Positions 23,927 through 33,529 are shown, counted from the first letter of the stretch. The stretch: 53,147 nt of DNA from RGDT01 sp964630925 (GCA_964630925.1 CAZVZK010000071.1:1-53147), one strand, 5' to 3'. Notes: a model not told the origin generated them from the sequence alone. Translations and numbers: made by a program.

Positions 23927-26683
23927 ATGACCGAGGGGATCAAGGAGCGCGAGGCCGCCCTGGCCGAGCCTCTTGGCAACGGAACCGCCGACCACGCCGC
24001 ACCTGACCCCGACGCCCTGGAAACGCAGGAATGGCTCGACTCGCTCGAGGCCGTCCTGTTCTTCTCGGGCAAGCAGCGCGCCGGCCACCTCCTCGGCGTC
24101 GTCGGCGAGCACGCCGAGCAGCTCGGCGTCGACGTGCCCTTCCGGGCCAACACGCCGTACATCAACACCATCGACCCCGACGAGGAGCCGGAGTTCCCCG
24201 GCAACCGCGAGATCGAACGCAAGATCAAGAGCCTCGTCCGCTGGAACGCCATGGCCATGGTCCTGGCCGCCAACGAGCGCACCGCCGCCGGCGGCATGGT
24301 CGGCGGGCACATCGGCACCTTCGCGTCGTCGGCCAACCTCTACGAGGTGGCGTTCAACCACTTCTTCCGCGGCCCCGACGCCCCCGGCGGGGGCGACCTC
24401 ATCTACTTCCAGGGCCACGCCTCCCCCGGCATGTACGCCCGCGCCTACCTCGAAGGCCGGCTCACCGAGCAGCACCTCAAGAACTTCCGCCAGGAGCTGG
24501 AGGCCGGCGGCGGCCTGTCCAGCTACCCGCACCCCTGGCTCATGCCGGACTTCTGGCAGTTCCCCACGGTGAGCATGGGCCTCGGGCCCATCACCGCCAT
24601 CTACCAGGCCCGCTTCAACCGCTACCTGGAGAACCGCGGCCTGAAGCAGCCCTCCCCGGATCAGAAGGTGTGGGCGTTCCTCGGCGACGGCGAGATGGAC
24701 GAGCCGGAGTCGATGGGCGCGCTGACCCTCGCCAGCCGCGAGAAGCTCGACAACCTCATCTTCGTCGTCAACTGCAACCTGCAGCGTCTCGACGGCCCCG
24801 TCCGCGGCAACGGCAAGATCGTGCAGGAGCTGGAGGGGGCGTTCCGCGGGGCGGGTTGGCACTGCATCAAGTGCCTCTGGGGCAGCGACTGGGACCCGCT
24901 CCTCGCCGCCGACAAGTCCGGCCTCCTCAAGAAACGCATGATGGAGGTGGTGGACGGCGAGTACCAGAAGTACATCGTCGCCGGCGGCGCCTACACCCGC
25001 GAGCACTTCTTCGGCAAGTACCCCGAGCTGCTGGAGATGGTGAAGGACTACTCCGACGAGCAGATCGCCGGCCTCAAACGCGGCGGCCATGACCCCGCCA
25101 AGGTCTACGCCGCCTACAAGGCCGCGGTGGAGACCAGGGGCCAGCCGACGGTCGTCCTGGTGGCCACGGTCAAGGGATACGGCCTGGGGTCCGAGGGCGA
25201 GGGCCTCAATAGCATCCACAACATGAAGACCTTCAAGGAGCGCAAGAAGGTCCTCCTCCACGTCCGCGACCGCTTCAACCTCCCCGTCACCGACGAGCAG
25301 ATCGAGCACTGCCGGATCGTCCGGCCCCCCGCCGACAGCCCGGAGATGAAGTACCTGCACGAGCGGCGCAAGAAGCTCGGCGGCTACCTGCCCCAGCGCC
25401 GCGCCAACGCCCCCGCCCTGGACGGCCCGCCCGCGGCCTTCATCGAGCATTTCGCCAAGGGGGGCGACAAGCCCGCCTCGACGACGATGGCGTTCGTCAA
25501 CCAGCTCGACGCCCTCTTGAGCCTCAAGACGCCGCTGGCGAAGCACCTCGTCCCCATCATCCCGGACGAGGCCCGCACCTTCGGCATGGACGGCTTCTTC
25601 GCCAAGTACAAGGTCTACGCCAGCCAGGGCCAGAAGTACGTCCCCGTCGATGACGAGTACGCCGCCACCGCCTACCGCGAGGCCAAGAACGGCCAGATGC
25701 TCGAGGAGGGCATCACCGAGGCCGGCGCCATGTCCAGCTTCATCGCCGCCGGCACCGCCTACTCCACGCACGGCGTGCCCACCGTCCCCTTCTACATCTA
25801 CTACTCGATGTTCGGGTTCCAGCGCATCGGCGACCTCGCCTGGCTGGCCGCCGACGCCCGCTGCCGCGGCTTCATGATGGGCGCCACCGCCGGGCGGACC
25901 ACCCTCAACGGCGAGGGCCTCCAGCACGAGGACGGCCACAGCCACGTCATCGCCTCGACCATCCCGAACGTGATGTGCTACGACCCGGCCTACGCCTACG
26001 AGCTGGCCGTCATCATCAAGGACGGCATCCGCCGGATGTACGGGCCGAAGCCCGAGGACATCTTCTACTACATCACGCTGTACAACGAGAACTACCCGCA
26101 GGCGGCGATGCCGGCCGGGGCGGAGGAGGGCATCCTCCGCGGCCTGTACAAGTTCAAGCCGTCCGCCGTGGCGGCCAAGGGCGCCAAGGCCCACCTGTTC
26201 GGCTCGGGGCCGATCCTGCTGCACGCGGTCCGCGCCCAGGCGATCCTCGCCGAGCAGTTCGGCGTGGCCGCCGACGTGTGGAGCGCGACGAGCTACAAGG
26301 AGCTGCGCCGCGACGGGCTGGAGGCCAAGCGCTGGAACTTCCTGCATCCCGCCGAGAAGCCGCGCCTCTCGTACGTCGAGCAGGTGCTGAGCAAGGAGGG
26401 GGCGAACGACGCATACGTCGCCTCGTCCGACAACATGCGGGCCGTGCCCGAGATGATCGCCGAGTGGGTGCCGGGCGGCCTGTACGCCCTGGGCACCGAC
26501 GGCTTCGGGCGCAGCGAGACGCGGCCGGCGCTGCGGCGGCACTTCGAGATCGACGCCGAGTGCATCGCCCTGGCGGCGCTGTACCGGCTCTCGCGCAAGG
26601 GCCAGTACCCGGCGGCGGAGGTCGAGAAGGCGCGGCAGAAGCTGGGGATCGACGCGGCGAAGCTCGACCCCCTGACGGCGTGA
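23927..26683 (+). CDS. aceE: Pyruvate dehydrogenase E1 component, homodimeric type
   Basis: About 918 residues. Thiamine diphosphate-dependent decarboxylation of pyruvate and transfer of the acetyl group to lipoyl-E2. GHIGTFASSANLYEVAFNHFF and DLIYFQGHASPGMYARAYLE are diagnostic for the AceE (not alpha/beta) type. The ThDP motif is GDGEMDEPES...NCNLQRLDGPVRGN. C-terminal landmarks are VPFYIYYSMFGFQRIGDLAW, TAGRTTLNGEGLQHEDGHSH and GTDGFGRSETRPALR. The length is slightly over the usual 890. The ATG at 23918 is alternative; GGAG ends two bases before it but ten bases before 23927, so I prefer 23927. First gene of aceE-aceF-lpdA. Confidence 0.96.
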   Translation: MTEGIKEREAALAEPLGNGTADHAAPDPDALETQEWLDSLEAVLFFSGKQRAGHLLGVVGEHAEQLGVDVPFRANTPYINTIDPDEEPEFPGNREIERKIKSLVRWNAMAMVLAANERTAAGGMVGGHIGTFASSANLYEVAFNHFFRGPDAPGGGDLIYFQGHASPGMYARAYLEGRLTEQHLKNFRQELEAGGGLSSYPHPWLMPDFWQFPTVSMGLGPITAIYQARFNRYLENRGLKQPSPDQKVWAFLGDGEMDEPESMGALTLASREKLDNLIFVVNCNLQRLDGPVRGNGKIVQELEGAFRGAGWHCIKCLWGSDWDPLLAADKSGLLKKRMMEVVDGEYQKYIVAGGAYTREHFFGKYPELLEMVKDYSDEQIAGLKRGGHDPAKVYAAYKAAVETRGQPTVVLVATVKGYGLGSEGEGLNSIHNMKTFKERKKVLLHVRDRFNLPVTDEQIEHCRIVRPPADSPEMKYLHERRKKLGGYLPQRRANAPALDGPPAAFIEHFAKGGDKPASTTMAFVNQLDALLSLKTPLAKHLVPIIPDEARTFGMDGFFAKYKVYASQGQKYVPVDDEYAATAYREAKNGQMLEEGITEAGAMSSFIAAGTAYSTHGVPTVPFYIYYSMFGFQRIGDLAWLAADARCRGFMMGATAGRTTLNGEGLQHEDGHSHVIASTIPNVMCYDPAYAYELAVIIKDGIRRMYGPKPEDIFYYITLYNENYPQAAMPAGAEEGILRGLYKFKPSAVAAKGAKAHLFGSGPILLHAVRAQAILAEQFGVAADVWSATSYKELRRDGLEAKRWNFLHPAEKPRLSYVEQVLSKEGANDAYVASSDNMRAVPEMIAEWVPGGLYALGTDGFGRSETRPALRRHFEIDAECIALAALYRLSRKGQYPAAEVEKARQKLGIDAAKLDPLTA

Positions 26684-26693
26684 TTCACTCGGA

Positions 26694-26722
26694 ATGGGCC
26701 TCATTCGGCCCATGAGGCCCAT
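26694..26722. repeat. Perfect 11-bp inverted repeat in aceE-aceF gap
   Basis: ATGGGCCTCAT at 26694-26704 and ATGAGGCCCAT at 26712-26722 with a 7-base loop, in the 60 bases between aceE and aceF. It could trim or protect the mRNA between the two cistrons. There is no T-run. Confidence 0.6.
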
Positions 26723-26743
26723 GCACAACCCGTTGGAGCGACG

Positions 26744-28003
26744 ATGGCCACCGAGCACAAGCTGCCCAAGTTGAAAGAGGGCGTCGAGAGCGTCGAGGTG
26801 ACCGAGCTGCTCGTGCAGCCCGGCCAGAAGGTCGAGAAGGGCCAGGCCCTGATCACCGTCAACGCCGACAAGTCCACGATGGAGGTCCCGTCGCCGGCGT
26901 CCGGCACGCTGAGCAAGTTCACCGTCAAGGTGGGCGACGAGATCAAGGTCGGCGCCCCGTTCTGCGTGATCGAGGCCGGCGCCGGCGGCGAGGCAGCCGC
27001 CCCCGCCAAGGCGTCCCCCGCCCCGGCGGCTCCGAAGGCAGCGCCCGCCCCGCCGCCGCGTAAGTCCGAGCCGAACCATGAGGAGGCCAGGCCCGTCCGC
27101 GCGGCGGCCCCCCCTACCAAGGCGGCGCCGGCGGGGATGGTGGCAGCCAGCCCCGGCACACGCTGGCTGGCGCGCAAGCTCGGCGTGGACGTGGCGGCGG
27201 TCATCGGCACCGGGCCGAAGGGGCGGGTGACCGAGGACGACGTGAAGAACGCCCAGCCCGGGATGGGCGTGGGGGCCGTCGGCGGCGGGGCGGTGCAGAC
27301 GCCGCCGCTGCCGGACTTCGGGCAGTTCGGCGAGGTGGTGCGCGAGCCGCTGTCACGCACGCGGAAGCTGATCGCCAAGCAGATGAACATCGCGTGGTCG
27401 CTCATCCCGCACGTCACCCAGCACGACCTCGCCGACATCACCGACCTGGAGGAGTTCCGCAAGTCGCGCGAGGGCAAGGGCGGCAAGCTCACCGTGACGG
27501 CGTTCATCCTCAAGGCCGTCGCCATCGCGCTCAAGCAATTCCCCAACTTCAACTCGTCGCTCGACCTCGCCAACAACCAGCTCATCCTCAAGAAGTACGT
27601 CCACATCGGCGTGGCCGTGGACACGCGCGGCGGCCTGCTGGTGCCGGTGATCAAGAACGCGGACCAGAAGGGCATCGAGGAGCTGGCCACGGAGCTGAAC
27701 GAGACCGCCGAGAAGGCCCGCGCCGGCAAGGCCGACATGTCGGGCGGCACGTTCACCATCACCAACCTGGGGGGCATCGGCGGCACGGGGTTCACGCCCA
27801 TCGTGAACTGGCCGGAGGTGGCGATCCTGGGCCTGTCGCGCGGACGCATGGAGCCGGTGTGGAAGGGCGACGCCTTCGTCCCGCGCCTCATGATGCCGCT
27901 GTCGCTGAGCTACGACCACCGGGTGATCGATGGTGCTGCCGCGGCGCGGTTCACACGCCGCATCGCCGAGATGCTCGAGAACCCGTGGCACATCCTGCTG
28001 TGA
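26744..28003 (+). CDS. aceF: Pyruvate dehydrogenase E2, dihydrolipoamide acetyltransferase
   Basis: 419 residues. A single lipoyl domain (1-80) has NADKSTMEVPSP with the lipoyl-carrying Lys43. An Ala/Pro-rich hinge follows (82-130), then a peripheral subunit-binding domain (about 133-167, SPGTRWLARKLGVDVAAVIG), and the catalytic domain (190-419) with the active site SYDHRVIDGAAAARF near residue 395. It forms the core of the PDH complex and passes acetyl to CoA. AceE-type complexes often have two or three lipoyl domains; here one is present. Assignment to pyruvate rather than another 2-oxo acid rests on the adjacent aceE. Confidence 0.94.
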   Translation: MATEHKLPKLKEGVESVEVTELLVQPGQKVEKGQALITVNADKSTMEVPSPASGTLSKFTVKVGDEIKVGAPFCVIEAGAGGEAAAPAKASPAPAAPKAAPAPPPRKSEPNHEEARPVRAAAPPTKAAPAGMVAASPGTRWLARKLGVDVAAVIGTGPKGRVTEDDVKNAQPGMGVGAVGGGAVQTPPLPDFGQFGEVVREPLSRTRKLIAKQMNIAWSLIPHVTQHDLADITDLEEFRKSREGKGGKLTVTAFILKAVAIALKQFPNFNSSLDLANNQLILKKYVHIGVAVDTRGGLLVPVIKNADQKGIEELATELNETAEKARAGKADMSGGTFTITNLGGIGGTGFTPIVNWPEVAILGLSRGRMEPVWKGDAFVPRLMMPLSLSYDHRVIDGAAAARFTRRIAEMLENPWHILL

Positions 28004-28007
28004 CCCC

Positions 28008-28061
28008 GTAGAGCACGCTTCCAGCGTGCTTTCTTCGGAGCACGCTGGAAGCGTGCTCTAC
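28008..28061. repeat. Perfect 23-bp palindrome in aceF-lpdA gap
   Basis: Arms 28008-28030 and 28039-28061 are perfectly complementary with loop TTCTTCGG. Each arm contains its own inner palindrome (AGCACGCT TCC AGCGTGCT), so a cruciform or two-hairpin fold is possible. It fills most of the 76-base gap. It resembles a mobile or dispersed palindromic unit more than an ordinary terminator, since lpdA continues the operon. Confidence 0.8.
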
Positions 28062-28079
28062 GAGAAGACAGAGACACCC

Positions 28080-29486
28080 ATGCCTGACACCATCAAGACA
28101 CAGCTCGTCGTCCTCGGCGGCGGCCCCGGCGGCTACGCCGCCGCCTTCCTCGCCGCCGACCACGGCATCCAGACCACCCTCATCGAGGCCCGCGAGCGCC
28201 CCGGCGGCACCTGCCTGCACGTCGGCTGCATCCCCTCCAAGGCCGTCCTGCACGCCGCCAAGCTCATCATCGACGCCAGGGAGGCGCCCCACGCCGGCAT
28301 CACCTTCGGCGAGCCGAAGATCGACATCAACGGCGTCCGCGGGCACTGGCAGAAGGTGGTGGACGGCCTGTCGAAGAACCTCGCCGGCATGTGCAAGCTC
28401 CGCAAGGTGCAGCACGTCGTCGGCAAGGGCGCGTTCACCGGGCCGAACACCATCCAGGTCGAGGGCGGCCCGCTCGTCGAGTTCGAGAGGTGCGTCATCG
28501 CCACCGGCTCGGTGCCGGCGATCCCGCCCATCTTCAAACTCGGGCCGCGCGTCATGGACTCCACCGGCGCCCTCAAGCTGGAGGAGGTGCCGCAGAAGCT
28601 GCTCGTGATCGGCGGCGGCTACATCGGCCTGGAGATGGGCTTCATGTATGCCGCCCTCGGCAGCAAGGTCACGGTCGTGGAGATGACCGACGGCCTGCTG
28701 CCCGGCTGCGACCGCGACCTCGTCAAGCCGCTGCACGACCGCCTCGGCAAGCTGTTCGAGGGCATCCTCCTCAAGACCAAGGTGGCCAAGCTGGAGGAGA
28801 CGAAGGACGGGGTCAAGGCGACGCTGGAGGCGCCCGACGGCAAGACGAGCGAGCACGTCTTCGGGCGGGCGCTCATCAGCGTGGGGCGGCGGCCCACGGG
28901 CAAGGAGATCGGCGCCGACAGGGCCGGCGTGGCCGTCAACGAGCGCGGCTTCATCCCTGTGGACCCCCAGCGGCGGACGAACGTGCCGCACATCTTCGCC
29001 ATCGGCGACGTGGCCGGCGAGCCGATGCTCGCCCACAAGGCGACCTACGAGGGCCGCGTCGTGGCCGAGGTGCTGGCCGGCGAGCCGGCGGTGTACGACG
29101 CCCGCGCCGTGCCGGCGGTCGTCTTCACCGACCCCGAGATCGCCTGGTGCGGCCTGACGGAGACGGAGGCGGCCCGCGACAACAAGCCGATCAAGGTGCT
29201 GAAGTTCCCGTGGGCGTGGTCGGGCCGGGCGATGACGCTCGGCCGCACCGAGGGGCTGACGAAGGTCATCGCCGACCCGGAGACGGAGCGTGTGCTGGGC
29301 GTCGGCCTGGTGGGCGTCGGGGCCGGCGAGATGCTGGGCGAGGGGATGTTGGCCATCGAGATGGCGGCGACGGCGCGTGACATCGCCATGACGATGCACG
29401 CCCACCCGACGCTGCTGGAGACCATCGGCGAGGCGGCGGAGATGTATTACGGGGCGTCGGTCCACACCGCGCCGAAGAAGAAGTGA
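28080..29486 (+). CDS. lpdA: Dihydrolipoyl dehydrogenase (E3)
   Basis: 468-residue FAD enzyme that reoxidises the lipoyl arm of E2 using NAD. GGGPGGYAAAFLAADHGI (FAD-binding), PGGTCLHVGCIPSKA with the redox disulfide Cys45/Cys50, IGGGYIGLEMGFMYAALG (NAD-binding), IFAIGDVAGEPMLAHKA, and the dimer-interface catalytic HAHPTLLETIGEA are all intact. The ATG at 28080 reads MPDTIKTQLVVLGGG. No lipoyl domain is fused at the N-terminus. Third gene of the pdh operon; ribD follows after 16 bases and may be co-transcribed. Confidence 0.96.
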   Translation: MPDTIKTQLVVLGGGPGGYAAAFLAADHGIQTTLIEARERPGGTCLHVGCIPSKAVLHAAKLIIDAREAPHAGITFGEPKIDINGVRGHWQKVVDGLSKNLAGMCKLRKVQHVVGKGAFTGPNTIQVEGGPLVEFERCVIATGSVPAIPPIFKLGPRVMDSTGALKLEEVPQKLLVIGGGYIGLEMGFMYAALGSKVTVVEMTDGLLPGCDRDLVKPLHDRLGKLFEGILLKTKVAKLEETKDGVKATLEAPDGKTSEHVFGRALISVGRRPTGKEIGADRAGVAVNERGFIPVDPQRRTNVPHIFAIGDVAGEPMLAHKATYEGRVVAEVLAGEPAVYDARAVPAVVFTDPEIAWCGLTETEAARDNKPIKVLKFPWAWSGRAMTLGRTEGLTKVIADPETERVLGVGLVGVGAGEMLGEGMLAIEMAATARDIAMTMHAHPTLLETIGEAAEMYYGASVHTAPKKK

Positions 29487-29502
29487 CGCTGGGCGGTGGC
29501 CC

Positions 29503-30561
29503 ATGAGCGACACCCACTGGATGCGGCTCGCCCTGTCCCTCGCCGAGCGCGGGCGCGGCCACGTCGAGCCGAACCCGATGGTCGGCGCGGTGCTGGTGCG
29601 TGACGGCCAATGCGTCGGGCAGGGCTTCCACCCGAGGTTCGGCGAGCCGCACGCCGAGGTGTTCGCGTTGCGCGAGGCCGGCGAGCGTGCCCGCGGGGCG
29701 ACGCTGTACGTCACGCTGGAGCCGTGCAGCCACTTCGGCAAGACGCCGCCCTGCTCGCGGGCGGTGATCGACGCCGGCGTGTCGCGCGTCGTCGCGGCGC
29801 TGGCGGACCCGTTCCCGCGCGTGGCCGGCGGTGGCCTGGCCGAGCTGCGAGCCGCCGGCGTCGGGGTGAGCGTCGGGGAGTGCGAGGCCGAGGCGCGCCG
29901 GCTCAACGCGCCGTACCTGATGCTGGTGACGGAGGGCCGCCCGTGGGTGATCGCCAAGTGGGCGATGACGCTCGACGGCAAGATGGCGACGCACACCGGC
30001 GAGTCGAAGTGGATCAGCGGCGAGGCGTCGCGCCGCCGCGTGCATGAGCTGCGGGGCCGCGTCGATGCGATCATCACCGGCAGCGGCACGGTGCTGGCCG
30101 ACGATCCGCTGTTGACGGCGCGGCCGCCGGGGCCGCGCGTGGCGGCGCGTGTGGTGCTGGACCGCCGAGGCCGCTTGCCGCTCACGAGCCGCCTCGTCGC
30201 AACCGCGCAAGAGACGCCGGTCATCGTCGTGTCGGACGCGCCGCGCGACGCGCCGCCGGGCTGCGAGGCGCTGACGGCTCCTGACCTGCCCGCCCTGCTG
30301 GCGGAGCTTGGGCGGCGGCGGATGACGAACGTGATGCTGGAGGCGGGGCCGGCGCTGCTGGCGGCGTTCCTCGGCGCGGGGCTGATCGACGAGGCGTGGG
30401 CGTTCATGGCGCCGAAGCTGCTGGGCGGCGGGGCGGCGGCGTTCGCGGGCGTGGGGCCGGCGCTGATGTCGGAGGCCTGGCGCGTCGAGCCGGAGGCCGT
30501 GGAGGTGATCGACGGCGATGTGTTCGTGCGGGGGCTCGTCAGACCGGGCAGTGTGCGGTAA
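29503..30561 (+). CDS. ribD: Bifunctional riboflavin deaminase-reductase
   Basis: 352 residues. The N-terminal deaminase (1-140) has the zinc site PHAEVFAL (His50, Glu52) and TLEPCSHFGKTPPCSRAV (Cys75, Cys84). The C-terminal reductase (about 144-350) has AKWAMTLDGKMATHTGESKW and LEAGPALLAAFLGAGLIDE. It catalyses the second and third steps of riboflavin synthesis in the cytoplasm. Both active sites look complete. One note: the usual DPNPxVxGxG reads DPFPRVAGGG here, a modest change. It follows lpdA closely, linking FAD supply to a flavoenzyme, though that may be coincidence. Confidence 0.95.
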   Translation: MSDTHWMRLALSLAERGRGHVEPNPMVGAVLVRDGQCVGQGFHPRFGEPHAEVFALREAGERARGATLYVTLEPCSHFGKTPPCSRAVIDAGVSRVVAALADPFPRVAGGGLAELRAAGVGVSVGECEAEARRLNAPYLMLVTEGRPWVIAKWAMTLDGKMATHTGESKWISGEASRRRVHELRGRVDAIITGSGTVLADDPLLTARPPGPRVAARVVLDRRGRLPLTSRLVATAQETPVIVVSDAPRDAPPGCEALTAPDLPALLAELGRRRMTNVMLEAGPALLAAFLGAGLIDEAWAFMAPKLLGGGAAAFAGVGPALMSEAWRVEPEAVEVIDGDVFVRGLVRPGSVR

Positions 30562-30594
30562 GATCGCAAGGGACGATGCACACGGAGGCACCCC

Positions 30595-32391
30595 ATGCCG
30601 ACCCCCTGCCGGGCGTGCGGGAAGGAGATCGACGAGGCCAACGCGCCGGGCGCTTGTCCCGCGTGTGGGACCGCCGCCCCCGCGCCGAACGGCATCCGGA
30701 CAGGGTCCGCACCGGTCGTGCTCATCCCGGAGGTGGCGGATGCGCCGGCCCCCCCGCCCGGGACAGCGGATTCCGCAGGCCGGAATGTGGCGGCCACTTT
30801 GATCCTAATCTGCGCCCTCGTGGTGGGGGTGGCCACTTATGTGATCTCCCACCGGGTGTCGGCCACGTTCTCTCGTTGGCTTTCGGGGGCGAAGATCCCC
30901 GAAGCGGACTGGCAGGAATTCGCCATCCCCGAGGCCGGCTTCTCCGCGTCACTGCCCGGACGCCCGAGCCTGTTGTCCGCCCCGCCCGGCCCGCTGCCCC
31001 CGAACGCGCATGTCCGCAAGTGGGGCCTGGAACGCAAGGAGGACGGCATCGTGTTCGCCGTCGTCCATTTCGCGTTCCGCGGCGTCCACCTCCCGAATCT
31101 CGATGAGGTTCACAGGTCGGAGCGCGAGAACATGCTTGCGGTCAGCAAGGGCACCCTCATCTCCGAAGGGGGCGTCCGGCTCGGCGGGATTGACGGCAAG
31201 GAATACCGTATCGCCGTCCCGGATGGCGGGCGGATCGTCTGCGTGCAATGCGGCCGCCCGTGCGACGGCGGGGTGGACGTCCTGCTCGTGATGGCCGCCG
31301 GTGAGAAACGCCGCGTCGAGGGGGCCGACGGTGCCCGCTTCTTCGGCTCCGTGCGGATCGAGGCGGAGGTGCCGCCGCCGAAGCACGAGCCCCCGAGAAC
31401 GGACGGCGTGAAGCCGCCGGACAGACCGAAGTCCGAACGCCCGCCCGGGGAACGCCCCGTCTGGGAGGAGACGGCCGCCAACCGTGCCCTGGGCCTGGCC
31501 TTCTCGCCGGACGGCACGGCGCTGGCCGTCGGGCACGTCGATGCCCGGTTCCGCCTGTGGGACGTGGCCAGGGGCGTCGAGAAGATGACCCGGCCCGAGC
31601 GTATCGCGGTCTGGTGCGTGGCCTGGCGGCCGGACGGCAAGCGGGTGGCCTACGGGGCCAACCACGGCACCGCCGTGGTGTGGGACATCGAGGCGGGGAG
31701 GGAGGCGGCCCGGCATCGGGTGCTGCACGAGACGGCGGGCGAGAAGTCGAGTGTGCAGGCCCTCGCCTGGTCGCCCGACGGCCGGACTCTGGCCGTCGGC
31801 ATACAGCCGCAAGGCAGCACCCACGGGGAGGTCCACCTCCTCGACGCCGAGTCCGGGGTGGCGCGGGCCGTGATGCGGAGGTGCGGGGAGTCGCCGTCGA
31901 GGCTGGAGATCGCGAAGGGCGGGGCGCTGGTGGCAATCTTCGGGAGCAAGGCGCGGGTCTGCGACCCCGGCACGCTGGCGGTGCGTCGCGAGCACACGGG
32001 CGGGCCCGGCGCCCGGCTCGCCGGCGCGACCGTGTCGCCCGACGGCAAGACGCTGGCCTGCCTCTGCGCCGACAAGAGCGTGCGGCTAGTGGACCTCGAA
32101 TCGGGCGGGGAGAGGGCGGCCTGGAAGGTCTCGACGGTGGGCAACATCGGATACCACCACCCGGTCGCTTTCTCCCCCGACGGGGCGATCCTGTTGGTGG
32201 GCATCCAGGGCGGGGCATTGCACTCCTTCGAGACGAGGACGGGGAAGGAGCGCATCAGGGCCGTCGGCGGGGCGCCTGGGCCGTTCACCCGCTTCGCATT
32301 CAGCCCCGACGGCGGGCTGCTCGCCACGCACAACTACAACGGGACGAAGATCCTCGAGGTGGCGCGGCAGGCCGATCTGTTCGGCCCCTGA
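30595..32391 (+). CDS. Membrane-anchored zinc-ribbon and WD40-like beta-propeller protein
   Basis: 598 residues. CRAC...CPAC (Cys5, Cys8, Cys21, Cys24) forms an N-terminal zinc ribbon. One transmembrane helix lies at about 65-86 (TLILICALVVGVATYVISH). Then an extracytoplasmic domain (90-250), a Pro/Lys linker, and a C-terminal WD40-like propeller with repeated LAFSPDGTALAVGHVDARFR, LAWSPDGRTLAVGI and VAFSPDGAILLVGI units, about six or seven blades. It is a typical planctomycete scaffold or sensor. GGAGG precedes the ATG. Binding partner unknown. Confidence 0.85.
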   Translation: MPTPCRACGKEIDEANAPGACPACGTAAPAPNGIRTGSAPVVLIPEVADAPAPPPGTADSAGRNVAATLILICALVVGVATYVISHRVSATFSRWLSGAKIPEADWQEFAIPEAGFSASLPGRPSLLSAPPGPLPPNAHVRKWGLERKEDGIVFAVVHFAFRGVHLPNLDEVHRSERENMLAVSKGTLISEGGVRLGGIDGKEYRIAVPDGGRIVCVQCGRPCDGGVDVLLVMAAGEKRRVEGADGARFFGSVRIEAEVPPPKHEPPRTDGVKPPDRPKSERPPGERPVWEETAANRALGLAFSPDGTALAVGHVDARFRLWDVARGVEKMTRPERIAVWCVAWRPDGKRVAYGANHGTAVVWDIEAGREAARHRVLHETAGEKSSVQALAWSPDGRTLAVGIQPQGSTHGEVHLLDAESGVARAVMRRCGESPSRLEIAKGGALVAIFGSKARVCDPGTLAVRREHTGGPGARLAGATVSPDGKTLACLCADKSVRLVDLESGGERAAWKVSTVGNIGYHHPVAFSPDGAILLVGIQGGALHSFETRTGKERIRAVGGAPGPFTRFAFSPDGGLLATHNYNGTKILEVARQADLFGP

Positions 32392-32398
32392 CCGCCCC

Positions 32399-33529
32399 TC
32401 ACAGCAGCCGCTCGATGACGCCGTCGGCCACCGCCTTACCACGCCGCGTCAGACGCACCGACGCCCCGTCGTCGGCGAGAAGCCCCTGCTCGACCAGCGC
32501 TAGCAGGTGCGGCCCCGCCACCTCGTCCAGCCCGAAGCCGGTCTGCGCGGCGAACGCCTCCCGCACGATGCCCTCCATCCGCCGCATCTGCACCGCCATC
32601 GTCTCCTTCGCGCGCTCCGGCGGCGCCAGCGTCTCGCCGGACTGCGTCGCCGGGCGGCCCGCCTTCAGATGCGCGATGTACGCCGACAGGTCGCGCGTGT
32701 TGATCTCGCGCCGGCCCTCGACGTACCGCGCCGCGCCCAGGCCGAAGCCCAGGTAGGCGTGGTTCGCCCAGTACACCTGGTTGTGCCGGCTCCTCCGCCC
32801 CGGCCTCGCGAAGTTCGACACCTCGTAATGCTCGAAGCCCGCCGCCGCCAGCTCGTCGATGGCCAGCTCGTACAGGGCCAGCTCCTGTTCCTCGCCGAGA
32901 GGCACCAGGCGCCCAGACCGCCGCTGCTTCCACAGCCGCGTCCCCTTCTCGTAGGTCAGCCCGTACGTCGAGATGTGCCCCGGCGACAGGGCGAGCGCCC
33001 GGTGGATGTCGGCCAGCCATGCAGCAGGCGTCTGACCGGGCACGCCGAAGATCAGGTCGAGCGAGAAGTCCATACGCCCTTGCAGGCGCTCGACGGCGCG
33101 GGCGACCTCGTCCGGGTCGTGCGTGCGCTCCAGCACGGCGAGCGCCGCCGGGTCGAATGACTGCGCCCCCAGGCTGACGCGCGTCACCCCGGCGGCGGCG
33201 AGGAGGGCCACCTTCTCCGCCGTCAGCGAGTCGGGGTTGGCCTCGATGCTGTACTCGCCGCCGGGCCCCAGCGGCAGCCATTCGGCCAGCAGCGCCAGCA
33301 GGCGGGCGAGCATCCCGGGCGACAGGTGCGAAGGCGTGCCGCCGCCGACGAATAGCGTCTCGACGGGCCATCGGCCCGTCATGGCCAGCTCGGCGGCGAG
33401 GGCGTCGAGGTACTCGCCGGCCCGCGCGTCCTGGCCGACGGCGACGGCGAAGTCGCAGTAGCCGCAGTGGTGGGCGCAGAACGGGACGTGGACGTAGGCG
33501 GCGCGCGGACGCAGCCAGGGGGCGGTCAC
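32399..33529 (-). CDS. hemW: Radical SAM heme chaperone HemW
   Basis: 376 residues. CAHHCGYCDF (Cys18, Cys22, Cys25) is the CxxxCxYC iron-sulfur motif in the form typical of HemW, which lacks the extra cysteine of HemN. LFVGGGTPSHLSP, YSIEANPDSLT, GVTRVSLGAQSFDPAALAVL, and HISTYGLTYEKGT follow in the normal order, and the C-terminal winged-helix is intact (LVEQGLLADDGASVRLTRRG). HemW binds heme and delivers it to respiratory enzymes. Its ATG overlaps the stop of the upstream gene in ATGA, so it is co-translated with the exported protein at 33526-35007. Confidence 0.9.
   Translation of the reverse strand: MTAPWLRPRAAYVHVPFCAHHCGYCDFAVAVGQDARAGEYLDALAAELAMTGRWPVETLFVGGGTPSHLSPGMLARLLALLAEWLPLGPGGEYSIEANPDSLTAEKVALLAAAGVTRVSLGAQSFDPAALAVLERTHDPDEVARAVERLQGRMDFSLDLIFGVPGQTPAAWLADIHRALALSPGHISTYGLTYEKGTRLWKQRRSGRLVPLGEEQELALYELAIDELAAAGFEHYEVSNFARPGRRSRHNQVYWANHAYLGFGLGAARYVEGRREINTRDLSAYIAHLKAGRPATQSGETLAPPERAKETMAVQMRRMEGIVREAFAAQTGFGLDEVAGPHLLALVEQGLLADDGASVRLTRRGKAVADGVIERLL

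Noticed and set aside
23870..27079. 1069-codon open frame on the minus strand opposite aceE
   Set aside because: It lies opposite a clearly conserved gene; its translation is Val/Asp/Leu/Gly-rich without domains. Long antisense frames are expected at this GC content.
27951..30836. 961-codon minus-strand frame opposite lpdA and ribD
   Set aside because: Antisense shadow of two firmly identified genes; Arg/Ala/Pro-rich and spans a perfect palindrome.
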